Below, piece by piece: positions 32,855 to 43,800 of a stretch of 64,000 nucleotides of DNA. The stretch's first letter is position 1; each line of letters opens with the position of its first letter. Origin of the DNA: Stenocarpella maydis (taxonomy: Eukaryota; Ascomycota; Sordariomycetes; Diaporthales; Diaporthaceae). Position numbers and translations under genes: made by a program. Location of the stretch: contig NQMI01000080.1 of NCBI GenBank assembly GCA_002270565.1, forward strand, positions 1-64,000, given 5' to 3'. The notes under the pieces were generated by a model. The model was not told the DNA's origin. It searched no databases and saw only the letters and a list, made by a program, of their open reading frames with translations.

Positions 32855-35800
32855 GATCCGCAGATTGCGCCCGCCTAGCCGGGCGAGTTGGTGAGACGCG
32901 GCACCTCGGTCATGCGAAGATTTTCCCAGTTTTTGGCCTTGCAAGCAACGGTGGGAGATGACCCACGGGGAAATCGAGCTTGCAGGCCGGGTCTTGGGGT
33001 TTACCAGTCGCTTGTTTCGCTTGTTGACGTGCTGCGCGCTGATGGCGGGTGCACAAGCAGCGCCCGCCTACCCCAGGACAAGTAAACTTTTACCCCACCT
33101 TGATGGGTGTACTTGAGCGTTGTACCTGTACTCAAGTACCCTGCGGCTAAGCAGGTGAGCCGCGCGGCTGAATGGCCCGGCTGGGCGGCGGCCAGATCTG
33201 GTTATGCGGAGCTAATCCTTGCTGAGATCTAGCGTTGACGTTTCACCAGCAGGTCGGCAGGCGCAAAAAATTACCCGGGCAAACGTTCCTTGGGCTGCAG
33301 GAAGCCTCTTCGCACATGGCCAGCTGGCGTGGTGGCCAGTTGGGCTGTGGTTGCCCCCCTCACTGCCTGGTCAGCTGGAATGCACAAAGAGCTGGCTTGC
33401 CTAGGTGATCACATGGCCTTCAATCTCCCAATCACCCAGGCAGACCGCCAGGTTGAACAACTGGTCTTGTTTTGTTTTCCCCCGCGCGGATTTGCTCGCT
33501 GCAGCAGTGGGTTGTTTCTAGTCTGTCGGAAGACGGCCTTCGGTCCGGATCAGCAGGAACATAGAGGAACTTGGACAGGGCCTTGATTTTCATCAGGTAA
33601 CTGTAATTGCTCTGTGTGGTTCTGTGTGGTGGCCGCGCAAAATACAATGCAGACAGGCCTTTCGCAAATCGCGGAAGACGGTATTCAAATGAATGCTTGG
33701 CTTGGTCCCGGGTCATTACCGTGGCCTGCAAGGGGAATGGCCAGCGAAAATTGAAAGCGAAAGAAAAAAAAAACACCCAGATGGATATACCTCGGGAAGA
33801 TTCGGGATACGACATCTCTCATGACGCCCTAGCCTGGTGGTTCGGTGGTCGTCGGTGCAGGACATCTCCGGGCTATGCAAGCAGCCGACCTCGGCCTCTC
33901 CTCACAGGGTCGCAACGTGGGCGGCGTGGGAGCGTGGGAGCGAGGTTGCTACTGCGACCAGCGGCTGGCCGGCCAGTGCGTTGCAGGGTCGGACCCCGCA
34001 AACAGCAGGCTACATCTGTGCCGTCGCATTAGCATTGCCCTGGGATCTGCGCCGTCGCACAAAGGTCGTTCCCGTCCCAGCAGCGCTGCAGTCGTGACTG
34101 GGAGACGAGTTGCTGATCAGGATGAAAAAGCGACCAGACGGATGCCTTTGAACAACCAACGGTGGGAAGCCCGAGGGTCGCCCATGCCCCAGACGATCCC
34201 AGTCCCGCTGATCTGATGGCCGCGCGGGGTAAGGCGCTCTTGTTCGCTCATGTGGCAGTGTAGTTGAGGCGAGACGAGGCTAGAGCCTCGGGTATCTGAC
34301 ATGATGTCGTTGGCCCAAGATAAGGCCTTACCTCGACTGCATCTAATCTGATTGGCCGCGCCGCCTGCGAGGCCAATGTTGATGACGATTTTTTGACAGC
34401 AAACTATCGAGAAAGCTGCTCTGACTCTTGGAACACTGGGATTCGCCCGGCATGTTGCCCCCGAAGGCCTGCCAGGTGCCTTTCGTGCTAAGGCTGGCGG
34501 CGACTCAATTGGCATCCGTCATTGGTGGGCGAGGCAAAAGACTGCCGCTATGGTAAAAGTCTACTACGTACATACGTAAATGCACTGGGGAAAGGAGACC
34601 ATCCGGGAGAGCACCGTGCCAATCGATGCCTGCCATTCTCCTTCGGTCCCAGGTACCGTCTTGCTATCCGGTCATTTGTATACTGACCGCGGTGGGTAGA
34701 TTGGTAAATGTATTGATATTGACTTTGTGATCATCTTTTCCTGATGAGCCTGCGACATTAGGCCGTTGCGAGTTTCATGCCGTCTGGCAGTCAGTCAATG
34801 GACAGGGCTCCGGCTCCGCGGGGTCCAGGTTCGGCGGAATATATTTGAATTTGTGATGAGCAAATACAGCTTCGACGTGGCTGCGAGATCGGCTGCTGCC
34901 CAGTGTTGCTAGTGTAAGCCGACGTCCTGATAGGTGGTGGTGAAGGACAGCCTCTTTTTTTTTCCTCTTCTTCGTTGCAGGGGGGTGCTCGAGCTCGCAT
35001 GCGCGACCCTGGGCTAGCATGGGCCCTCCCTTGCTAGCCCTGCTGGCCTGTGTGGGGGAGCTCGGGGGTGGCAGGGCGACAAAGGAACCGTCAACCGCCT
35101 TATTATCATGGCTTGGTACAAGCCTTGGGACTGCCGGGCACCTTGCTTTGCTTCTGCTCTGCTTTCGCATTGCTTCACATGCCATGCTGGCAGATCAGCT
35201 GAGACATGCTGTCATCAGTCGGTGTCCATACGTAAAGTGCCCACCCAGGCAACTTAGTGGTTCTGCGCTGTGGTTGACCAATAAACAGGACTCGTCCAAG
35301 GTCGAGGAAGAGGACAGACCATGCCTCGCCTAGTGGCACGATACTCTCATCTGCTCGCGACGGCTGGGCCCACGGGCAAAGGAATGAAGAATGCTTGTCC
35401 CCGTCGTCACCACCACACAACCCCAGACAAGGTAGGTGCATGAACATGCAGCTCGCGTGTGGAATGCGCCAGCTGTGATTGGTCTGCTGGAAGGGACAGA
35501 CCCAGGAGGCTACATCACTTACCACAGCTCTGGTTCTGGCCGGAAGCGACAAAAATCTTACTGCCCCCACAAGCTTCATCAAAAAGGTTGGTGGGCGAGA
35601 CCGAAGAAGAGAAGAGACAGACAAGCCGCCACGCACCAAGTCTGCGTAAAGGCAAAATGCCAGACAACGCCTAGCAACTGCCCGATCGCCCCGTCCTGCT
35701 GACAACACTGCACATCTGGTCTGGTTTACTAGCCTCCTCACACTCTCGGGAGGTCGCTTAGGGATGATTGTGGTGTGAGTGTGCCGCAACGTAACCCAAC

Positions 35801-36513
35801 ACGCATTGAATGGCAAGGTCGATCGTCTGCAGAGGGGAGGTGGCGTGTAATACAGTAATGGCGTTAGCAGTAGATAGATGTAGAGACACAATGGACATGC
35901 GACTCGGGGCTCTGGCTTAATCGACAAGACGGCTGGATCGGAAGTAGGAAATTGAGAAGCATGTCACGTTGTCACTTTGTCACGTAGCTTGGCTGCTCAC
36001 ATTGCCATATCACAGTACATTTCCCACGCAAGCGAAGTCGGCCAGTGAGAATAGTGCAAATAATCCCGTCTCCGGGTGGTCTGGTGTTTGCTCCTGGCGC
36101 CTAATACGGTCCCACCTTTGTCACTCGCACGCCTGTACCGCCCACGTTTCTGCTGTGCGGGCCCCACCTGTTTTGTTGTAAACCCTTGCAATTTCTATGG
36201 CTGCCGATATCAGTGAAGCAGCACCTGGGCAGGTAAAGTCCTACTCCGTACAGCGCTTTTCACAGCACACGACACCTTGCCCCTCTCTGTCCCAGCTCAA
36301 TTTAGTCGCACCGGGGAGACACTGGGGAGACTGCCACTGCTTGCCTGAGGTCGTCCTAGAACGGAGTCTTGGCCTTCCCCTCCTCCCCTAGTCTGCCAGC
36401 CCATCCTAGCCCTCCCACGCCTCCCCTTCCATAAAGCCTAGTCTCCCCTTCTGTGGCCAAACTTTTTTCGTTCCCCCCCTTCTCTTCACCACCACACACG
36501 TACTGCCTGCTGC

Positions 36514-36532
36514 CCTCTCTCTCTCTCTCTCA
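36514..36532 (+). promoter_or_regulatory. CT-rich core promoter element of GLT1
   Basis: A run of alternating C and T followed by CACACAGACTTTGG. Pyrimidine tracts of this kind sit just upstream of transcription starts in highly expressed genes of filamentous fungi. No TATA box is obvious. The assignment is positional inference. Confidence 0.45.
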
Positions 36533-36619
36533 CACAGACTTTGGCGCTTGGCCCAAGCACTCGCCCCCTCAGCAAGTCTCTGCGTTTACTCGCTGAAAAA
36601 ACACACACAACTTCTCCAA

Positions 36620-37744
36620 GTAAGTAGTAGCCAAACATCCAGTCACATGCTAGCCTGCGCCGTGAAGAGATGGGAGCCAGCCCAAACGCTTTACGCCTTT
36701 TGCCCGCCCTGCCCTCCTATGCCCACCAAGGAGTTCGACAATATTCCGTGTCACGCACGGCTCGGCACCAAAACTCCGTATTTACCAGCCCGTCCGGTCG
36801 GATCGACAGCATCCAGTGGCAGTTCGGTCCCCGAAGACCTGCCCGCCGAACGCCTCCGGCGAAACATACTTTGTGTTGCGCAAGCGGAGTCCGGGTTTTC
36901 CGCGTCGGCGTAGATCCACGCGGGCTGCCGCGACAGCCGGCTCGCTCCTAATCACCCGTGGCGTCTTTGCAACAGTCTTAGGTGCGGAGAAGTCGGGCGA
37001 AAGAGAACATATCCCACGCTTCTTATCAGAGGCCACGCAGGAGTTGCAGGAGCAGCTCTAGGGCGACTTGCTTTTATTGGTCCGTGGCATAACTTGCATA
37101 GCACGCGCCAAACTTCCCAGCCAGGCTCGGGGGACGCACTGGAGATTGTGTCATGGCAGCAGCCATAACCACCTCCTGGAGCTGAAGCTCTCTGTGCTGG
37201 CAATTCCGCCAGATCACCTCTTGTCACCAACTTGTAGCAAGGCGACTGGAACGGCAATCTTGCGTCGGCAACTGTATTGTCACACGATCCAGCGAAGGCC
37301 CGTTTTGCATGATGCAGCCACGAGACAAGAATAACAAAGAAAAAGAAGGCGGCTGCTCCGGAATCATGCATTTCAGTCATGTGTTACAAGCCTTTCCAAG
37401 AGGCAGCACAGTGTTGTGTGAGGCTCTTGGAGCTGACCATGACTGACCCCGCTGGAGCTCGGGCCTGCTTTCTCGATTGTGCAAAAACCAGTGTTCTACA
37501 AGGCCGGTCCAATGCCGAATTGCACTCTTCGCCCGTCCAATCAGAGCTGCGGCCTTTGCGCTGACACCATACACCTGCCGAGACTTCAACCACTGGCCTG
37601 GATCCATCCCAACTCCCACCACTGCCCAGGGCTCCCGGCGGGTGGCAATCGTCGTTTCAAAGAACATCTCTTCCGGCTAATCAGTGCTATTGAGTGACAA
37701 GGGATAAAACCTGTGGAATTTGCTAACAGTGTTTTTTCCCACAG
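36620..37744 (+). other. Probable 5'-UTR intron of GLT1
   Basis: A perfect GTAAGT donor at 36620 follows the CT-rich promoter. A strong acceptor, with the branch-like TGCTAAC, a T/C tract and CCCACAG, ends at 37744. The 132 nt between this acceptor and the GLT1 ATG contain no ATG. An intron of 1125 nt would be long for a fungus, but leader introns often are. Internal alternative sites may exist. Confidence 0.45.
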
Positions 37745-37876
37745 ACTAGCCCACAAGAGCAGCGCTGCTGCTCTCAAAACTAAACAGCAGGCTCATCTCG
37801 GCTATTGTCAGAGACGAGTCTCGAGTCCTCCAGAGACTTCTTAGCCCACCCGGAGACTCAGGAGTGGTGGCCTAGC

Positions 37877-40800
37877 ATGGGCGTGGTTACTGAGTTCGAC
37901 GACAGAGACCAACATTTACTGGCTGAGACCGAAGCGTATCATCCCTATGAATATCAGGAAGAGGGCAACGGCTCTTGGGCCGGTGCCCTGCCGGTGAAGC
38001 AGTAGGTGTTCTTGATCTATCATGGAGACCCCGCAATCGCTAATCGGTTCGACCCAGGGGACTCTACGATCCTGATCTCGAGAAAGATGCGTGCGGTGTC
38101 GGTTTTGCCTGGCATGTAGCCCTCCCAGTCCGAGTCAAGCTCTAGCTAACGCTGTGTAGCCACATCAAGGGCAAGGCAAGCCACAAGATTGTGAGCGATG
38201 GTGAGTGAACGCAGCAGCCCAGACTTTGGTCTCTCTCAGCTTGGGCTGACTATTCCTAGCTCGCAACCTTCTTTGCAACATGACCCATCGAGGTGCGGTG
38301 GGATCTGATGCTCGTGACGGCGACGGTGCCGGTGTCATGACTTCGATTCCCTATAAGTTCTTCATCAAGAACTTCGAGCGCGAAGTTGGCATCAAACTCC
38401 CGCCTCCCGCACAGTACGCTGTGGGCAACCTGTTCTTCAACCCCGAGCCCGAGAAGCTGCAGGAGCAGCAACGGCAATTGGAAGATATTGCCGAATCTCT
38501 GGGCCTGCGAATCCTGGGATGGCGAGAGCCTCCCACCGATCCCAGCCTGCTCGGGCCTGCTGCCCTCAGTCGCCAACCTGTCATTCTCCAGCCTTTTGTG
38601 GTTCTCTCGTCCTACTACGGCTCCGGAAATGCGCCAGAAATGACCGACCCAGAGGAGTTCGACTTCAGGCACTTTGAGAGGCAGCTGTATATGTTGCGGA
38701 AGCGCGCCACGCACACCATTGGCCTCCACAACTGGTTCTACATCTGCTCGCTCTCCAACAAAAACATCGTTTACAAGGGCCAGCTCGCACCCGTTCAGGT
38801 CTACCAGTACTACCATGATCTAGTGAACGCCGACTACGAAGCTCACTTTGCTCTGGTACACTCTCGGTTCTCCACCAACACATTCCCATCGTGGGACCGT
38901 GCCCAGCCTCTTCGATGGGCCGCCCATAACGGTAGGTTCATTAACCCTCAAGCCGATCGCCTATTGGTATTGACATATTTCTAGGCGAAATCAACACCCT
39001 GCGTGGTAACAAGAACTGGATGAGGGCTCGCGAAGGTGTGATGCAGTCGGACGTGTTTGCGGATGAGTTGGAGATGCTGTATCCTATTGTTGAAGATGGT
39101 GGCTCTGATTCTGCTGCTTTTGACAATGTCCTCGAGCTGCTCACCATCAATGGTGTGCTCTCCTTACCGGAGGCTGTTATGCTGATGGTTCCCGAAGCGT
39201 GGCAGGATAATGCCCACATGGACCCCAAGAAGGCCGCTTTCTACGAGTGGGCCGCGTGCCAAATGGAGCCATGGGATGGCCCTGCTCTTTTCACCTTTGC
39301 CGATGGTCGCTTCTGCGGTGCTAACCTCGACCGTAACGGCCTCCGACCTTGCCGGTTCTATGTCATGGACGACGACCGCATCATCTGCGCCTCCGAGGTT
39401 GGTACCATCAGCGTAGAGCCTGAACGTGTGGTGCAAAAGGGTCGTCTGCAGCCTGGTCGCATGCTGTTGGTCGACACCCTGGAGGGGCGCATCATTGATG
39501 ACCGCGAGTTGAAGGAGAGAGTCTCTCAGCGACAAGACTTCCGCTCTTGGCTGGACAGTGAGCTCCTGAAGCTGGACAACGTCCTCAAGCTGTCTGAGGC
39601 TGACAAGTCCCTGGACTTGGCTGCCAAACTTGATTCCTATGCAGTCCAGGAAGACCCACTTCTGCACGCCTTCGGATACACCTTCGAGCAGGTCAGCCTT
39701 ATTCTTGCCCCAATGGCGGCTGACGAGAAGGAGGCCTTGGGCTCAATGGGCAACGACGCTCCCCTCGCCTGCCTTTCCAAGGAGCCGCAATTGCTTGCGA
39801 ACTACTTCAGGCAATTGTTTGCTCAGGTGACCAATCCTCCCATTGATCCTATTCGGGAGTCGATTGTCATGTCCTTGGAGTGCTATGTCGGACCCCAAGG
39901 CAACCTGCTGGAAATTGCTCCCGAGCAATGCGGTCGGCTGCTCCTCAAGAGCCCTATCCTCAGCATCCCGGAGCTCAACACGCTCAAGGCCATGTCCAAG
40001 CTGTATCCCGAGTGGACTGTCAAAGTCATCGACATTACATTCCCCAAGAAGGACGGCATTCAGGGCTACATCAAGCACCTCGATTACATCCGTGACCAGG
40101 CCACTGATGCCATTGAGCAGCGCAACCGTATCATCATCCTCTCTGACCGCAACACGTCGGCGGACCGCGTATCTGTCTCGACGCTGCTGGCGTCCGGAAT
40201 GGTTCACCATCACCTCGTTAACAACAAGTGGCGATCGATGGCCGCCATCGTTGTTGAGACTGCCGAGGCCCGTGAGGTCCAGCACATGTGCGTCCTGCTC
40301 GCCTACGGCGCTGATGGCATCAACCCGTACCTGGCAATGGAATGCATCTTGAAGCTGAACCGGGAGAAGCTCATCCGGAAGAACATGACCAACGATGACC
40401 TCATCAAGAACTACAAGCACTCTTGCGATGGTGGAATCCTCAAAGTCATGAGCAAGATGGGCATTTCTACGCTGGCCAGTTACAAGGGCGCCCAGATCTT
40501 CGAGGCCCTGGGAGTACACAACACCGTCGTGGAATTGGCTTTCAGAGGAACCGCCTCCCGTATCGGAGGCGTCACGCTCGAGCACATCGCAGAGGACGCC
40601 TTCAGGTTCCACGAGCGAGGATTTGCGACCCGCTACACCGTGGGCATCCCCGGTCTCACCGAGTCGGGCGAGTACCACTGGCGGGACGGCGGCGAGCCCC
40701 ACATCAACGACCCCGTCTCCATCGCCAACATCCAGGACGCGGTCCGCAACAAGAACGACAAGTCCTACGAGGCGTACTCCAAGTCTGAGTATGAACAGGT

Positions 40801-43800
40801 CAAGGCCTGCACGCTGCGCGGCATGCTGGACTTTGAGTTCGACGAGTCCAAGTCTATCCCTATCGACCAGGTCGAACCTTGGACCGAGATTGTCCGTCGT
40901 TTCTGCACTGGCGCCATGTCTTATGGATCCATCTCCATGGAGTCCCACGCTACACTCGCGGTGGTAAGCACAATTTCTACCACATCACCTCTTACCTCCG
41001 TATGTTCCGTCACATGTTACTAACGCCTTTTTTTCTTTCCAGGCAATGAATCGCCTCGGAGGGAAGTCCAACACTGGTGAGGGTGGAGAGGATCCCGAGC
41101 GGTCCCAAATCGACGAGTATGGCGACACCAGGCGGTCCGCTATCAAGCAGGTCGCATCTGGACGGTTCGGAGTTACCTCGGCATACCTGGCCGATTCAGA
41201 CGAACTTCAAATCAAGATGGCTCAGGGCGCAAAGCCAGGAGAAGGGGGAGAATTGCCAGGCCACAAGGTCAGCAAGAGTATCGCAAGAACCCGCCACTCG
41301 ACACCTGGTGTCGGTCTGATCTCACCCCCACCACACCACGACAGTAAGAGCTGCCTCACCTTCCCAAACCACACCCACCAAAGCTGCCTTCCTTTCCAAC
41401 ACGACTTTTTCTCTAACCACTGTTTGATCCAGTTTACTCCATTGAGGATCTGAAGCAGCTCATCTACGATCTCAAGTGTTCAAGCCCCCGCTCACGCGTC
41501 TCTGTCAAACTTGTCTCGGAGGCTGGCGTCGGTATCGTCGCCGCTGGTGTTGCAAAAGCCAAGGCTGACCACATCTTGATCTCTGGTCACGACGGCGGTA
41601 CTGGCGCGTCGCGTTGGACTGGCATCAAGCACGCCGGTCTCCCCTGGGAACTTGGTCTCGCAGAAACTCACCAAACACTTGTCTTGAACGACCTTCGTGG
41701 ACGTGTCGTCGTCCAAACTGACGGCCAATTGAGAACTGGCCGTGACGGTATGTCCAACTTTTCGTCCACGTGGCTTAACACCGCCACTGTCCTAATCGTT
41801 TTCCTAATCACAATACAGTTGCCATCGCCTGTCTCTTGGGAGCCGAGGAGTGGGGTTTCGCCACTGCTCCGCTCATCGCAATGGGCTGCATCATGGTAAG
41901 TCGTACTCCAGTAATAATCTTGTAATAACCATGAGGCTGTGGATGTTCCTTTTCTTACGCTGTCTATACAGATGCGCAAGTGTCTCACTGTTGACACCCT
42001 GGTGAGGACCAGTGACGGTCCCAAGAAGGTTTCAGAACTTGAAATTGGCGACGTTCTTTATGATGCGTCGAATCTACCAGTTCAATGTGTCGCTGTTGGC
42101 GACGTCCAGACAGGACAACTCAAAGAGGTTACCTACCAGCAGTTCAATGCCGGCGTCAAAGCGGAGACGTCCTTCAAGTGCACGCCTGATCATCTTCTCA
42201 CGCTCGTCGCCAATGCTGTTTCCCCACAAGTCAGCGGCCGACATCTTGTTTGGTACACGCGATGCAACCGTACTGAGCTTGAACATGAGATCGAGGATCT
42301 TACCTGGGATGATGCTGCAGCCGTTCTCTACAGCGACCTCGTCGATGAGGTAACTGATCAACCTGATGAGGACTTCGTCCAGGACTACGTCGACAGCGTT
42401 GTGAACGACCACTTCCATCAGGGTCACAGTAAATTCAGCAGCCTCATTGACCGAGCAGTACAAAAGCTTGCGCTTGACGATCTTGAGGATCACCAAGAAT
42501 TGGTTCGAAATGCACTGCACGACGCTATCGAGACGCATCGCAATGAGCTGCTGATGAATGAAGCCGACAACGACCAGCAGTCCAGTGACGTCGAAGACGA
42601 GTCGGATGAAGATATGGATGACGTCCAAAACCCCACTGACAACGACTTGGAGGTTTACGATTTGGGTATTCCATCTGACAACTCGTTCCATGAGCCTGCC
42701 ACGACGGAAAACTCGCAGCGTACCATTCCCGACTTCCAAGGTTCCCAGCAGACTGCCAACGATTGTCAGGCCTCGACGCTCACCTATGCTACGGAGTCAT
42801 ACCAGTATGTTAACGCAATCAATGCTGAGCGATTCTCGCGTCTGAAGTCGTCGTTGAACACTGGACATTGCTGCAGTGGCTTCCGCAGAATTCACCGGAC
42901 TATGGCGTCCAACGCCCATGCAGAGCTGGCGCGTTTAGTCCTTGCTAGCGAGCATCACCGTCTTATCGACCCCTACATTGTCAGAGATGGTGATATTCTG
43001 GAGATGACGCCTGACGAGTACAGTGGTATATGTTGCAAGGCCAACCTCAGGCTTTACCGGGCACCCCTTGCATTTGAGCCGGCGGAAATCAACAGCTCGC
43101 TGGTCCCTATTGACCCCTACTGGCTGGGCTTCTGGCTTGGCGATGGGAATAAGAACAGGACGTCGCTAATCTCTTCGGATCTCGAGATCAAGATTTTCGT
43201 CCATGACTACGTTAAACGACTCAATGCGCATCGTCCTGCTGGCAAGAAGTCCCTCAAGGTGACTGAGCGGAAAGGTCAGAGAGCTAGCGACTTTATGCCA
43301 GCGCTCGGTTACACTGCCAACGTCGACGTTGTCCACTACGACATCGTCAATTCTGCCGATAGCCCGGGCGCCACCTGGAATCCCGTCAAGGACGCCCTGA
43401 CGGAGTACGGCTTGCTGGGCAATAAATCCGGCGGAATCCCCGACGACTATATGACTGCGGACGAGGAGACGCGCCTCAAAGTCATCGCTGGACTCATCGA
43501 ATCAGACGGGTCATACATCAAGGATAGCAATGTCTACCAATTCGCGCAGATGGGCGAAGAGCATAAGAAAATTGTCGACGACCTCAAGAAGCTCGCCAAT
43601 AGCTGTGGTATCGAGACTCGGGGTCCTTTCGTGAGAGACATGCCGAACCACCGCGTCAACAACAAGAGTGGAGCCCAAGACTATTACTACATTTATCTTG
43701 GTCGTGGCTCGGCCAAATTTCAGCCTCACCTCTACATGCCACGCAAACGAATGGTCGTCAAGGACGGGAAATTCCGCAACACCGATCTCAGGCCTATTCT

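Larger units (their letters stand above)
32855..37876. other. Five-kilobase divergent intergenic region between APC15 and GLT1
   Basis: Head-to-head spacer with no recognised protein. Open frames up to about 250 codons (35175-35927, minus) have no domain and biased, random-looking content. The GLT1-proximal part contains a TACGGAGTA-type 9-mer (36242-36250), a CT repeat (36514-36532) and what looks like a 5'-leader intron. The remainder could hold regulatory sites or a non-coding transcript, but I see no specific evidence. Confidence 0.6.

Noticed and set aside
35175..35927. Minus-strand open frame of 250 codons with a hydrophobic N-terminus
   Set aside because: No family resemblance, many rare-looking Cys/Arg runs, and no intron-exon logic around it; it is most likely a chance frame.
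38046..38055. GGTTCGACCC, resembling a tRNA B box
   Set aside because: It lies inside GLT1 intron 1 and no A box, acceptor stem or anticodon arm can be drawn upstream.
39743..40948. Minus-strand open frame of 401 codons inside GLT1
   Set aside because: Antisense shadow of the conserved GOGAT central and FMN domains.
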